Shown here piece after piece: positions 1 through 8,543 of a stretch of DNA of 64,000 bases. The notes beneath the pieces are model-generated. The model did not search any database. It saw only the letters and a program-made list of their open reading frames with translations, and was not told the origin of the DNA. The DNA is from Bifidobacterium miconisargentati (GTDB lineage Bacteria; Actinomycetota; Actinomycetes; Actinomycetales; Bifidobacteriaceae), in the NCBI RefSeq assembly GCF_019331675.1, contig NZ_JAHBBJ010000002.1, forward strand, positions 1 through 64,000, in the 5' to 3' direction. Each line of letters begins with the position of its first letter. Position 1 is the first letter of the stretch. Made by a program: the position numbers and the translations under genes.

Positions 1-81
1 CACTGGAACACCAAACGACGCCAGAAACGACTGGAGGGACACACCCCGGAGGAATTCCGGAACATGTCCCTCACAGCCTGA
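1..81 (+). CDS. IS3-family transposase (OrfB/integrase), C-terminal fragment cut by window edge
   Basis: Frame 1 reads 26 residues and then a TGA stop at 79-81. The residues HWNTKRRQKRLEG followed by TPEEFR are the usual end of IS3-family OrfB integrases (the N-x-x-R-x-Q-x-x-L-x-G-x-T-P block). A terminal repeat follows 22 bp later, as expected for the right end of such an element. The catalytic DDE core would lie upstream of the window, so whether the element is intact cannot be seen. Confidence 0.85.
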   Translation, partial: HWNTKRRQKRLEGHTPEEFRNMSLTA

Positions 82-103
82 TCAGGTACCCTTAATAAAC
101 CAC

Positions 104-127
104 GTCCAACTTCCAGGGCGCAGTTCA
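104..127 (+). mobile_element. Right terminal inverted repeat of an IS3-type element
   Basis: The stretch begins GTCCAACTTCC and ends GGGCGCAGTTCA. IS3-family elements end in 5'-TG...CA-3', and the terminal CA at 126-127 fits. It lies 22 bp after the transposase stop. The left end is outside the window, so the target duplication cannot be checked. Confidence 0.6.
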
Positions 128-134
128 ATCCGTG

Positions 135-183
135 GACTCCCCTCAGTCACCTGCGGTGACAGCTCCCCTCAGGGAGGGGAGCC
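135..183. repeat. REP-like palindromic repeat, CTCCCCTC family, copy 1
   Basis: ACTCCCCTCAGTC, a small hairpin (GTCACC tgc GGTGAC), then GCTCCCCTC agg GAGGGGAGC. The same modules recur at nine other places in this window. The copy lies between the IS end and the nudC ribosome-binding site. Confidence 0.75.
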
Positions 184-214
184 AAAACAGAGCTTGAATC
201 AAAAGGAGTTTGGA

Positions 215-1528
215 ATGACCGCCGATATTCATTTTTCACCGTTGGCGCTGACACGCGCGCTGCCGTTCCTGCCGTTGGCGCAGGGCGACATCGACTATCA
301 GGTGGATCGGCGTGACGAGCCGGATCTCATCGAGAACCTGCTGGCGGATCCGAACACCAAAGTGGTGCTCACCCGCGGCGGCCGCATCGCGGTGCCGCGC
401 GGCCAGGGCGACCTGGTGGATTACGAATCCGTCAAGATGCGGCTTGCCACGTTGCCGGGCGGATACGTCGCCTCCGAACTGAGACGCTACCCGGAAGCGG
501 TGGCCATGTTCCTGGGCTCCTATGGCGGCGCGCGCGGCGCATCCGTCATCGCCGTGGACATCACGCGCGTGCCCGAAACGGGCGCGTCGTCCGGAACCAG
601 CGGCACCGGTCATGGCAGCGGCGGCAATGGCGGCAGCGGCATGGACCCGGCCTCCTGCGGCAGCGGCATGCCCGGCGTGCTGGGCGTGCAGGACTCCGGC
701 ACGGTGGACGGTTCGATGGGCCAGTCCAACCTGCCGTCCTCCGGAAGCCGCGCAGCCGCATCCCATACGGCCGGACAGCACATCGCCAGCCCCCTCGGCG
801 TCTCCGATTCCGCCGGTCAGGGCGCGGATGATGCCTTCGACGATACCGTCGACCCCTCCGCCGGGCACGAAGCCCCCAAGCCCACGTTGCTTCAGCAGGC
901 CGTGGGCCGGTTCGATTGGGTGGATCTGCGCGGATTCGCACCCCACGCCAACGCGCGCGAGGCCGGACAGGCCACCAGTGCCATCACCCTGAGCATCTGG
1001 CACTCCCGCCAGCGGTTCTGCCCCACCTGCGGCGCGCCGGTTCAGGCCGCGCTCGCTGGCTGGGCGCAACGCTGCACCAATGAGGCGGACGGGCACCGCA
1101 TCCTGTTCCCGCGCGTGGAACCGGCGGTCATCACCGCCATCGTGGACGGCCAGGACCGTCTGCTGCTGCAGCACAACGCGGCCTGGAAGGATTCCAAGCT
1201 GTATTCCGTGTCCGCCGGATTCGTGGAGGCGGGGGAGAACCTCGAGCACGCCTGTCGCCGCGAGGCCATGGAGGAGACCGGCATCAAGCTCGGCGAGGTG
1301 CGCTATCTCGGTTCGCAGCCGTGGCCGTTCCCTGCATCGCTCATGATGGCGTTCAAGGCGCATGCGATCACCACGGACGTGCATGTGGACGGGGCGGAAA
1401 CCATGACCGCCCGCTGGGTCACGCGCGACGAATACACCGCCGAACTCATCTCCGGTCGTATGGTCGCCCCCGGCAAGGCCACCATCGCGCGCTACATGAT
1501 CGAGGAGTGGCTCGGCCGCGAGCTGTGA
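215..1528 (+). CDS. nudC: NADH pyrophosphatase-type Nudix hydrolase (NudC-like, also RNA NAD-decapping)
   Basis: Predicted 437-aa cytoplasmic hydrolase of the NudC group, which cleaves NAD(H) to NMN(H) plus AMP and removes NAD caps from RNA. Near residue 269 there is a CPTC zinc-ribbon half; a second complete Cys pair is not obvious, with a single RC nearby. The Nudix box GFVEAGENLEHACRREAMEE covers about residues 335-355 with all metal-binding Glu, and the NudC signature SQPWPFPAS lies about 12 residues after the box. Residues about 115-225 are a Gly/Ser/Pro-rich low-complexity insertion absent from most homologues. ATG 215 is chosen over the upstream TTG 194 because AAAAGGAG (201-208) sits 6 nt before it. 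No operon partner is evident. Confidence 0.88.
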   Translation: MTADIHFSPLALTRALPFLPLAQGDIDYQVDRRDEPDLIENLLADPNTKVVLTRGGRIAVPRGQGDLVDYESVKMRLATLPGGYVASELRRYPEAVAMFLGSYGGARGASVIAVDITRVPETGASSGTSGTGHGSGGNGGSGMDPASCGSGMPGVLGVQDSGTVDGSMGQSNLPSSGSRAAASHTAGQHIASPLGVSDSAGQGADDAFDDTVDPSAGHEAPKPTLLQQAVGRFDWVDLRGFAPHANAREAGQATSAITLSIWHSRQRFCPTCGAPVQAALAGWAQRCTNEADGHRILFPRVEPAVITAIVDGQDRLLLQHNAAWKDSKLYSVSAGFVEAGENLEHACRREAMEETGIKLGEVRYLGSQPWPFPASLMMAFKAHAITTDVHVDGAETMTARWVTRDEYTAELISGRMVAPGKATIARYMIEEWLGREL

Positions 1529-1567
1529 GGCATCACGTCGTCTGTGGCTTCGGCGTTTGATTTGGGT

Positions 1568-1573
1568 TAGGCT
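1568..1573 (+). promoter_or_regulatory. Candidate -10 box of a leaderless gcvH transcript
   Basis: TAGGCT ends 7 nt before the gcvH ATG and there is no Shine-Dalgarno sequence, so transcription would start at or next to the start codon. The hexamer is a weak match to TATAAT. Confidence 0.4.
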
Positions 1574-1580
1574 GGTGTGC

Positions 1581-1985
1581 ATGAACGAAAATGACAACGA
1601 ACAGCCATTGAACCTCGACATCCCTGACCACCTCGAATACTCCGAGGAACACGTATGGGTGGACCGTTCGGTCGACCCCGCGATCATCGGCATCACCGAA
1701 TACGCGGCCGACCAGCTCGGCGAGCTCGTGTTCGTGGACATGCCCGAACCCGGCTCCCGTGTGGAGGCAGGCGACGAAGTGGTGGAACTGGAGTCCTCCA
1801 AGGCGGTCCAGCCGCTCATCAGCCCCGTGGCAGGCACGGTGAAGTACGTGAACCATGACGTGGCGGACGATCCGTCCGTGGTCAACGGCGATCCGTACGG
1901 CGAAGGCTGGATCCTGAAGATCGAACTCGACGATGACGAACCCGACCTGCTTTCCGCCGAGGAGTACGCCAAGGTCGTCAAGTAG
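1581..1985 (+). CDS. gcvH: Glycine cleavage system H protein (lipoyl carrier)
   Basis: 134-aa lipoyl-domain protein. The lipoylation loop ELESSKAVQPL places the modified lysine at K74, and the GcvH-typical start (HLEYSEEHVWV) and acidic C-terminus are present. GcvH normally shuttles the aminomethyl group between the P, T and L proteins, but none of these is in the window. A lipoate-protein ligase lies 5.3 kb downstream, so GcvH could be the lipoyl acceptor or relay for that enzyme. ATG 1581 is taken because the longer reading from 1557 has no ribosome-binding site and the TAGGCT box would make the message leaderless. A REP-like hairpin after the stop may act as terminator. Confidence 0.92.
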   Translation: MNENDNEQPLNLDIPDHLEYSEEHVWVDRSVDPAIIGITEYAADQLGELVFVDMPEPGSRVEAGDEVVELESSKAVQPLISPVAGTVKYVNHDVADDPSVVNGDPYGEGWILKIELDDDEPDLLSAEEYAKVVK

Positions 1986-2000
1986 GGCGGTCCCCTAAGT

Positions 2001-2023
2001 GCTTCCCTCAGGGAGGGGAGCCG
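2001..2023. repeat. REP-like repeat, copy 2 (half element), possible gcvH terminator
   Basis: GCTTCCCTCA ggg AGGGGAGCC forms one hairpin of the CTCCCCTC family and is followed by GAGTTTTC. It lies 16 bp after the gcvH stop, so it may double as an intrinsic terminator. Confidence 0.55.
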
Positions 2024-2066
2024 AGTTTTCAGGGTGGAACTTAGCCCACTCATAACCACCATGGCT

Positions 2067-2072
2067 TAGTAT
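2067..2072 (+). promoter_or_regulatory. Candidate -10 box of a leaderless transcript (App1-like gene)
   Basis: TAGTAT ends 8 nt before ATG 2081. There is no purine-rich ribosome site at the usual distance. Confidence 0.4.
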
Positions 2073-2080
2073 GGGAGACC

Positions 2081-3478
2081 ATGAGAAGCCCACGCGAGGA
2101 TTTTGAAGCGGCCGAAAGGCGCTTGGCACGGCATTATCAGGCGGGATCGGACATCGATCCCGCAGGCGGAAGCGCGCCGGATCCGGTGTCTGCGGACATG
2201 CAGACCGCCGGATCCTCGGGTGCCTCCGCCGCCTCCGCCGCGCTTCATGCGGATAGCGCCAAGCAGGCGGTTCCGAACCCATCCTCCGGCGACGACATGC
2301 CCACCGTGCCCATCCCCGCGCGCAAGGCCGTCACCACCTTCGACGCCGCATCCAAGCGAGAGCGCATCGAAGTCAAGCCTTTCGCCACCCGTCTGATGCG
2401 TCGCACGGTGACCGGCGCGTTCGGCGTCTGGTCGCGCATCTCCACCACCGTCGTCCGCAGGCTCGGCTGGTACCCTCGCGTCGAGCCGTACGTGGGCTAC
2501 GGCACCGGCGATTACTCCCGACTCATCTGCCGTACGGTGTACTCGCCGGAACACGCGCAGTCCGGCGTGCTGAGCCGTGGCATCCGCGGCATGCTCGCCG
2601 TGGCCGCGCCGCATACGCATGTGCAGGCCAGCATCGATGGCGTGCCGCTCAACACCGTGCAGGTCGGCGTCTCCGAGGTCTATGACCGTGTGGATTCCGC
2701 GCGGGCCCACGGTGTGGAGTACGCCGTCTCCGATTCCGCCGGCTACCTCGATCTGGTGGCCGCCCGCCGTCTGGAGCCCGGCATCCACAGCGTCTACTAC
2801 AGCGTGGAGCACCGCAAGCCCGTGGCCGCGAACCTGTACACCATCCCGGCCAGCGCCAAGGTGGGCATCATCTCGGACGTGGACGACACCATCATGATCA
2901 CACAGGCGCCGGTGTTCTGGAAGGCCGCCTACAACCTGTTGCTGCTCGACCCCAAGAAGAAGGCATCCGTGCCGGGCATGAGCGTGCTGTTCGCCCGCAT
3001 CGCCGACCTGTTCCCCGGCGCGCCGTTCTTCTACCTGTCCACTTCGCCCTGGAACGTGGAAAGCTCCATCCGCAACTTCATCACCGATCACGGCTTCCCG
3101 GAAGGCCCGCTGCTGCTGCGCGATCTCGACCCGCGGCCCAAGACCTTCGTGCCCACCGGCCCGCAGCACAAACTGGAGTTCGCCGAACAGCTCATGGCCG
3201 ACTTCCCGGACATGAAGTTCATCCTCGTGGGCGACGACGGCCAGAAGGACCCGACCACCTACGCCACCATCGCCCGGCGCTACCCTGGCCGAGTGCTGGC
3301 CATCGCCATCAGGCAGCTGAGCCCGAAGGAATCCACCGGCATCGCATCGGTGGCCGGCGTGACCGCCACCCAGCCGATTCCGGTCACGGACGTGCCCGTG
3401 TTCACCGGCACCACCGGCTCGAACCTGCTCAAGACCATGCTGCCGTACCTGAAGGCGCATCTGGATACGCTGGACTGA
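2081..3478 (+). CDS. App1-like phosphatidate phosphatase domain protein (DUF2183)
   Basis: 465 aa. The C-terminal half carries the DUF2183/App1 catalytic signature DVDDT at residues 266-270, which is the HAD-type DxDxT motif of Mg-dependent phosphatidate phosphatases, followed by the conserved FYLSTSPWN and LVGDDGQ-DP blocks. Yeast App1 dephosphorylates phosphatidate; the bacterial substrate is not established. Residues 1-85 are Ala/Ser/Pro-rich and probably disordered. No signal peptide or membrane helix is seen, so a cytoplasmic or peripheral membrane location is likely. The gene stands alone between gcvH and an oligopeptidase, each with its own apparent promoter. Confidence 0.8.
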   Translation: MRSPREDFEAAERRLARHYQAGSDIDPAGGSAPDPVSADMQTAGSSGASAASAALHADSAKQAVPNPSSGDDMPTVPIPARKAVTTFDAASKRERIEVKPFATRLMRRTVTGAFGVWSRISTTVVRRLGWYPRVEPYVGYGTGDYSRLICRTVYSPEHAQSGVLSRGIRGMLAVAAPHTHVQASIDGVPLNTVQVGVSEVYDRVDSARAHGVEYAVSDSAGYLDLVAARRLEPGIHSVYYSVEHRKPVAANLYTIPASAKVGIISDVDDTIMITQAPVFWKAAYNLLLLDPKKKASVPGMSVLFARIADLFPGAPFFYLSTSPWNVESSIRNFITDHGFPEGPLLLRDLDPRPKTFVPTGPQHKLEFAEQLMADFPDMKFILVGDDGQKDPTTYATIARRYPGRVLAIAIRQLSPKESTGIASVAGVTATQPIPVTDVPVFTGTTGSNLLKTMLPYLKAHLDTLD

Positions 3479-3520
3479 CGCTCGACCGGCACCCAGCGGG
3501 GCGATGCCATGGCTCATGCC

Positions 3521-3526
3521 TATAAT
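3521..3526 (+). promoter_or_regulatory. Consensus -10 box TATAAT of a leaderless oligopeptidase gene
   Basis: A perfect TATAAT ends 7 nt before ATG 3534. This decides the start: the upstream in-frame ATG at 3504 lies before the promoter and would not be transcribed from it. Confidence 0.65.
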
Positions 3527-3533
3527 CGCGTTC

Positions 3534-6026
3534 ATGACTGACCAGAGCAAGAACGCGGCGGCCGCGATGCCGCCAGTGGCCAAGCGCGAACCCAAGCGTC
3601 GCGAATTCCACGGGGACGTATTCGAGGACGATTACGAATGGATGCGGGACAAGGAATCGCCCGAGGTCCAGGACTACGTGGCCGCGCAGAACCGCTACTG
3701 CGACGAGCGTATGGCCCATCTGGCCGGATTCCGCCGCACGCTGTTCGAGGAACTCAAGGCGCATGTGGAGGAGACCGACATGTCGGTGCCCACGCGCGTC
3801 AACGATTACTGGTACTTCACCCGTACCCAGCAGGGCAAGCAGTACGGCGTGCAGTGCCGCATGCCCGTGCGCGGCGCGGACGACTGGGATCCGCCGGCCG
3901 TGGACCCGATGGGCGCGCCCGGCTCCATGCCCGGCGAGCAGATCGTGTTCGACGCGAACGTGGAGGCCGAAGGACACGATTTCTTCCGCTTGGGCGGCAT
4001 GGACCTGAGCCACGACGGCCGTTGGCTGCTCTACGGGGTGGACGTCGCCGGCGACGAACGCTACGACTTCCGTATCCGCGACCTTGAGCACGACACGCCC
4101 GAAGGCAAGCCGGTCGAACTGCCGGAGGTGTTCAGGGGCATCGGCGGCGCGTCTTTCACCCCGGACGGCAAATGGGTCTTCTGGGTGGGAGTGGATGATT
4201 CCTGGCGTCCCTTCGCCATCTGGCGGCATAAGGTGGGCACGCCCGTGGAATCGGACGTGTGCGTGTACCGCGAGGAGGACGAACGCTTCTGGGTGGGCGT
4301 CGGCATCAGCTTCGACGAACGCAGCATCGTGATCGGCACCGGCTCCAAGACCACCACCGAGGTGCTCATGCTGCCGGTGGCCACGCCCGAAGGCGAGTTC
4401 CAGGCGTTCATCCCGCGTCAGACGGACATCGAATACGACGTGAGCTTCGCCTGCTTCGAAGGCGCGGGGGCGGACGGCGAGGACATCCCGCTGGCCGTGG
4501 TCTACCACAACGCCGCCAACCCGAACTTCGAGATCGACGTCATCGACATGCGCGACCACGAGCCGCCGTACCGTCTGGGCGAAGGCGTGTGCGTGGCCGC
4601 CGGCTCGCCGTACGGCTGCGAGCACGGCGAACCCGACCGGCCCATCACCGAGGCGTACTTCAACCCCGTCAACCCCGCGATCCTGCAGGGCGCGCATGGC
4701 CTGGGCATCGAAGGCATCGGCCTGCACCGCAACTTCGTCTCCCTGAGCTACCGGTCCGACGGCCAGCCGCACGTGGCGTACATGACGAAGACCGACGCCG
4801 CCGAGGACTTCCTGGCCGGGCGCCCCTGGCGATTCCGCGAGCTGCTGCCGCCGCCGCTGGAGGATGACTGGGACATGGTGGCCGCCGACCGGTCCGACAT
4901 GACCGGCGACCACGGCGAGACGCTGTGGCAGGACGGCGACGGCACGGGCGATACGGATGATACGGCATCGCACGGCACCCGCCCGACCGATCACACCTCC
5001 TCCTCGGACGGTGCCAGCGACGATCATCTGCCCGGCGAAACCCGTCGTCTCTATACCATCGGCATCGGCGGCAACCCCTCGTACGACGCGCCGCGCATGC
5101 GCTACTCCTTCGCCAGCTACACGCGCCCCGGCGAACTGCACGAGATTGACCCGGTGACCGGCTGCGACACGCTGCTCAAGCGCGCCACCGTGCTGGGCGA
5201 CTTCGACCCGCGCAACTACATGGAACGTCGCGTGTGGATCACCGCCCGCGACGGCGAACGCATCCCCGTCTCGCTGGTGTGGCACCGCGACTTCCCCGCG
5301 CAGGACTCGCCGATGTTCATCACCGGCTACGGCGCGTACGAGATTTCCTCCGACCCTGGCTTCTCGGTCTCCCGCCTGAGCATGCTCGACCGCGGTGTGC
5401 TGTACGCCGTGCCGCACATCCGCGGCGGCGGCGAAATGGGCCGCGCCTGGTACGAGCAGGGCAGGAGGCTCAACAAGATGCACTCGTTCGAGGACTTCGT
5501 GGACGCCACCCGCGCTCTGGAGGCTGCGCATCTGGCCGACCCGCGCCGCACGGTGGCCAACGGCGGCTCGGCCGGCGGCCTGCTTATGGGCGTGATCGCC
5601 AACATGGCCCCCGAATGCTACGCCGGCATCGAGGCGGACGTACCGTTCGTGGACGCCCTCACGTCCATCCTCGACCCCGACCTGCCGCTGACGGTGACCG
5701 AATGGGACGAGTGGGGCGACCCGCTGCACGATCCGGAGGTCTACCGGTACATGAAGTCGTACACGCCGTACGAGAACGCGCCGGAGGCCCCGGAGAACGC
5801 CCAGGGCTTCCCGCGCATCTTCATCACCACCTCGATGAACGACACCCGAGTGCTGTACGTCGAACCGCTCAAATGGCTGGCCCGTCTGCAGACGGCCGGC
5901 GTGGACGCGGTGGCCAAGATCGAGGTCGAGGCCGGCCACGGCGGCATCTCCGGACGGTACAAGCAGTGGGAGGAAGTCTCCTACGAGAACGCCTGGTGCC
6001 TGGACGTCATGCACGTGACCCGCTGA
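3534..6026 (+). CDS. Prolyl oligopeptidase-family (S9) peptidase, oligopeptidase B-like
   Basis: 830-aa cytoplasmic serine peptidase. An N-terminal propeller-type region is followed by an alpha/beta-hydrolase domain with the triad S679 (in GGSAGG), D770 (in MNDTRV) and H802 (in GHGGISGR), in the order and spacing of family S9. Conserved GYGAYE and HIRGGGEMG-RAWYEQGR blocks place it near oligopeptidase B (PtrB), which cleaves short peptides after basic residues; the exact specificity is inferred. An Asp/Thr/Ser-rich insertion of about 50 residues (roughly nt 4870-5040) interrupts the middle. It probably degrades imported or recycled peptides. Start chosen from the TATAAT box. Confidence 0.9.
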   Translation: MTDQSKNAAAAMPPVAKREPKRREFHGDVFEDDYEWMRDKESPEVQDYVAAQNRYCDERMAHLAGFRRTLFEELKAHVEETDMSVPTRVNDYWYFTRTQQGKQYGVQCRMPVRGADDWDPPAVDPMGAPGSMPGEQIVFDANVEAEGHDFFRLGGMDLSHDGRWLLYGVDVAGDERYDFRIRDLEHDTPEGKPVELPEVFRGIGGASFTPDGKWVFWVGVDDSWRPFAIWRHKVGTPVESDVCVYREEDERFWVGVGISFDERSIVIGTGSKTTTEVLMLPVATPEGEFQAFIPRQTDIEYDVSFACFEGAGADGEDIPLAVVYHNAANPNFEIDVIDMRDHEPPYRLGEGVCVAAGSPYGCEHGEPDRPITEAYFNPVNPAILQGAHGLGIEGIGLHRNFVSLSYRSDGQPHVAYMTKTDAAEDFLAGRPWRFRELLPPPLEDDWDMVAADRSDMTGDHGETLWQDGDGTGDTDDTASHGTRPTDHTSSSDGASDDHLPGETRRLYTIGIGGNPSYDAPRMRYSFASYTRPGELHEIDPVTGCDTLLKRATVLGDFDPRNYMERRVWITARDGERIPVSLVWHRDFPAQDSPMFITGYGAYEISSDPGFSVSRLSMLDRGVLYAVPHIRGGGEMGRAWYEQGRRLNKMHSFEDFVDATRALEAAHLADPRRTVANGGSAGGLLMGVIANMAPECYAGIEADVPFVDALTSILDPDLPLTVTEWDEWGDPLHDPEVYRYMKSYTPYENAPEAPENAQGFPRIFITTSMNDTRVLYVEPLKWLARLQTAGVDAVAKIEVEAGHGGISGRYKQWEEVSYENAWCLDVMHVTR

Positions 6027-6114
6027 CGGGCCGGACCGCCGTCCGCCGATTGGCGCCGGTCATGCCGCGTGTCCATAAACTGAGCGCGGCGTGACCGTCC
6101 AACGGATGCACGAC

Positions 6115-6120
6115 TAGGCT
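6115..6120 (+). promoter_or_regulatory. Candidate -10 box upstream of leuB
   Basis: TAGGCT, the same hexamer as in front of gcvH, ends 9 nt before ATG 6130. A leaderless or nearly leaderless leuB message is implied. Confidence 0.35.
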
Positions 6121-6129
6121 CCAGAAGCT

Positions 6130-7161
6130 ATGGCAAAGACATACAAGATCGCCGTCATCCCCGGCGACGGCATTGGCAAGGAAGTCACGCCCTGGGCGCA
6201 GAAGGCCCTGGAAAAGGCCGCTGAAGGCGTGGCTGATTTCGAGTACGAGCACTTCGACCTGGGTGCCGAGCGCTACCTGCGCGACGGCGCGATCCTGCCC
6301 GAGGACGAAGAGGAGCGCATCAAGCAGAACGACGCGATCCTCCTCGGCGCGGTGGGCGACCCGCGCATCAAGGCCGGCATCCTGGAGCGAGGCCTGCTCC
6401 TGAAGCTCCGCTTCGACCTGGACCAGTACGTGAACCTGCGCCCCTCCAAGCTGTACAAGGGCGTAACCTCGCCGCTGGCCAACCCCGGCGACATCGACTT
6501 CGTGGTGGTGCGCGAGGGCACCGAGGGCCTGTACTGCGGTGCGGGCGGCGCCGTCCGTCGCGGCACGCCGAACGAGGTGGCCACCGAGGTGTCCATCAAC
6601 ACCGCGTACGGCGTGGAGCGCGTGGTACGTTACGCCTTCAAGCTGGCCATGAAGCGCCGCAAGCACGTCACGCTGGTGCACAAGAAGAACGTGCTGGTCA
6701 ACGCCGGCGACATGTGGCAGCGCATCGTGGACAAGGTGGGCGAGGAGTACCCGGAGGTCTCCCACGACTACCTGCACATCGACGCGACCACCATCTTCCT
6801 GGTCTCCGACCCGTCCCGCTTCGACGTGATCCTCACGGACAACCTCTTCGGCGACATCATCACCGATGAGGCCGGTGCCGTGGTGGGCGGCGTGGGCTAC
6901 TCCGCCTCCGGCTGCATCAACGCCTCCGACGAATACCCGTCCATGTTCGAGCCCATCCACGGCTCCGCCCCGGACATCGCCGGACAGAACAAGGCCAACC
7001 CGACCGCCGCCATCCTCTCCGCCGCCATGCTGCTCGAGCATCTTGGCTTCGACGACGCGGCCAAGAAGATCCACACGGCCGTCGAGGCGGACATCGAGGA
7101 GCTCGGCTCCACGGTCCGCAGCACCGACCAGGTCGGTCAGGACATCCTGAACCGCATGTGA
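6130..7161 (+). CDS. leuB: 3-isopropylmalate dehydrogenase
   Basis: 343 aa, the size of actinobacterial LeuB. The enzyme oxidises and decarboxylates 3-isopropylmalate to 2-oxoisocaproate with NAD in leucine biosynthesis. Visible family features are the start [13 protein letters not shown], the substrate-binding arginine region [15 protein letters not shown], the catalytic Tyr/Lys region (EGLYCG and VHKKNVL), the metal-binding aspartates in [14 protein letters not shown], and the adenine-site block [15 protein letters not shown]. No other leu genes are in the window, so it is a detached member of the pathway. An inverted repeat follows the stop. Confidence 0.96.
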   Translation: MAKTYKIAVIPGDGIGKEVTPWAQKALEKAAEGVADFEYEHFDLGAERYLRDGAILPEDEEERIKQNDAILLGAVGDPRIKAGILERGLLLKLRFDLDQYVNLRPSKLYKGVTSPLANPGDIDFVVVREGTEGLYCGAGGAVRRGTPNEVATEVSINTAYGVERVVRYAFKLAMKRRKHVTLVHKKNVLVNAGDMWQRIVDKVGEEYPEVSHDYLHIDATTIFLVSDPSRFDVILTDNLFGDIITDEAGAVVGGVGYSASGCINASDEYPSMFEPIHGSAPDIAGQNKANPTAAILSAAMLLEHLGFDDAAKKIHTAVEADIEELGSTVRSTDQVGQDILNRM

Positions 7162-7175
7162 CGCTGCAGCGTCCG

Positions 7176-7218
7176 CAATGGCATGATGGCCTCCATCGGA
7201 TTCCCGGTGGAGGCCATT
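7176..7218 (+). terminator. Hairpin after leuB
   Basis: GGCCTCCA (7188-7195) pairs with TGGAGGCC (7208-7215), with AATGGC/GCCATT flanks able to extend the stem. There is no U-tract, so termination efficiency is uncertain. Confidence 0.45.
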
Positions 7219-7240
7219 GCCGTATGGGTGTCACTCTCCT

Positions 7241-7289
7241 TGGCTCCCCTTGTCAGGGGAGCTGGCCGCGAAGCGGACTGAGGGGTAGT
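7241..7289. repeat. REP-like repeat, copy 3
   Basis: GGCTCCCCT tgtc AGGGGAGCT followed by a GGCCGC/GCGGAC hairpin and TGAGGGGTAG. The copy at 52359-52407 is nearly the same variant (CCCTTGTCAGGGG). Confidence 0.75.
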
Positions 7290-7329
7290 TCTGCGACAGA
7301 AAGACGCCATTGCATTATGGTGGGTGGCT

Positions 7330-8475
7330 ATGGCTCAATTCATGACGACCAAACGCGGGGAATGCAAGACGCCGGGCGGCAAGCTCGCGGCCGTGACCGT
7401 GACGCTTGCGGCCGACGGCACCGTCGAATCCTGCCGGCTGGACGGCGATTTCTTCGTGGAATCACCCTCGGACGCTGCCTCCCGGACACTGCTGCACGAC
7501 ATCGAAGAGGCGCTGAAGTCAGGCCAACCGGTGCAGGCCGCGCTTGAGGCCCACCCCGAAGTCCGGTTGGTCGGCACCGATGCCGCCGCCATCGAAACCG
7601 CATACGCAAGGGCGATGGGGGAGGGGAAGGCCGAACCCGTACTTCGTCAGTCGGGAGGCCCCGGTCTTGCAGCCCGATCGGCCACCCCCCTGAACACCAA
7701 CGCCCCCCGCCGGCCGTCGCCGGACGGCACATCCCGATTCGTCGGGGATGACGCCGGATACCAGGCGCGATGGGAATCGCTGAAGCGGGACCTCGCCGTC
7801 ATCCATGACGTTCCCCGCATGCCTGCCGAACAGATGGCGATCGACGAAACATGGGCGCGCGAGGTCGCCGCGGGCAAACGACAGCCCACCCTGCGCATCT
7901 GGGAATGGGCCGGGCCGGCCGTGGTGATCGGCAAATTCCAGTCGGCTCCGGACGAGGTCAACCTGGACGTGGCCGAACGATTGGGATTCGACGTGGTGCG
8001 TCGATGCACCGGCGGCGGCGCGATGTTCATCGAACCGGGCAACACCATCACCTACTCCCTGTACGCGCCGCTTGATTTCGTGGCGGGCGTGAGCATCGAG
8101 GAATCGTACCGGCTGTGCGACTGGTGGCTGGTCGAATCGTTGCGCGGACTGGGCCTGGACGTACGGTTCGCGGGACTCAACGACATCGCCTCGCAATACG
8201 GCAAGATCGGCGGTGCCGCGCAACGGCGGTTCCCGGACGGCACCCACGCGGGGCCGGGCTCGGTGCTGCACCACGTGACGATGGCGTACGACATCGACGC
8301 CGAAACGATGGGGCAGGTGCTCAACACCAGCCGCGAGAAACTGTCCGACAAGGCGGTCAAGTCGGCCGTCAAGCGCGTGGACCCGATGAAAAGCCAGACC
8401 GGTCTGAGCCGCGAGGCGATCATCGACCACCTGCTGGCGTGGTTCGGGGAGCGGATGGATACGGTGGACCGGTAG
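7330..8475 (+). CDS. lplA: Lipoate-protein ligase A, with an N-terminal accessory domain
   Basis: 381 aa. Residues about 1-95 (GECKTPGGKLAAVTV, LDGDFF) resemble the small accessory domain that usually sits at the C-terminus of LplA. Residues about 155-375 are the biotin/lipoate ligase catalytic fold with RRCTGGGAMF (around residue 220) and GKIGGAAQRR containing the expected active-site lysine K292. It activates lipoate with ATP and attaches it to a lipoyl-domain lysine; the only lipoyl protein in the window is GcvH. ATG 7330 is chosen, but GTG 7324 and ATG 7342 are in frame and no clear ribosome site decides between them. Confidence 0.85.
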   Translation: MAQFMTTKRGECKTPGGKLAAVTVTLAADGTVESCRLDGDFFVESPSDAASRTLLHDIEEALKSGQPVQAALEAHPEVRLVGTDAAAIETAYARAMGEGKAEPVLRQSGGPGLAARSATPLNTNAPRRPSPDGTSRFVGDDAGYQARWESLKRDLAVIHDVPRMPAEQMAIDETWAREVAAGKRQPTLRIWEWAGPAVVIGKFQSAPDEVNLDVAERLGFDVVRRCTGGGAMFIEPGNTITYSLYAPLDFVAGVSIEESYRLCDWWLVESLRGLGLDVRFAGLNDIASQYGKIGGAAQRRFPDGTHAGPGSVLHHVTMAYDIDAETMGQVLNTSREKLSDKAVKSAVKRVDPMKSQTGLSREAIIDHLLAWFGERMDTVDR

Positions 8476-8490
8476 ACCGGGCGGGCGCGT

Positions 8491-8496
8491 TACAAT
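8491..8496 (+). promoter_or_regulatory. -10 box of the Crp/Fnr-type regulator
   Basis: TACAAT, giving a predicted leader of about 40 nt that contains the AAGGA ribosome site at 8532-8536. No convincing -35 is seen. Confidence 0.45.
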
Positions 8497-8543
8497 ATGA
8501 CGGACAGCCGACGACGGCCCAACGATAAGGCAAGGATGGTGCG

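Noticed and set aside
236..2062. 608-codon minus-strand frame opposite nudC and gcvH
   Set aside because: It crosses two genes and an intergenic repeat, has no ribosome site or family motif, and mirrors the codon bias of the real genes.
3429..6014. 861-codon open frame on the minus strand opposite the S9 peptidase
   Set aside because: Arg/His/Val/Gly-rich composition, no motif, fully antisense to a well-supported gene. Long antisense frames are expected in GC-rich coding DNA. The same applies to those at 236-2062, 27120-29795 and 29417-32707.
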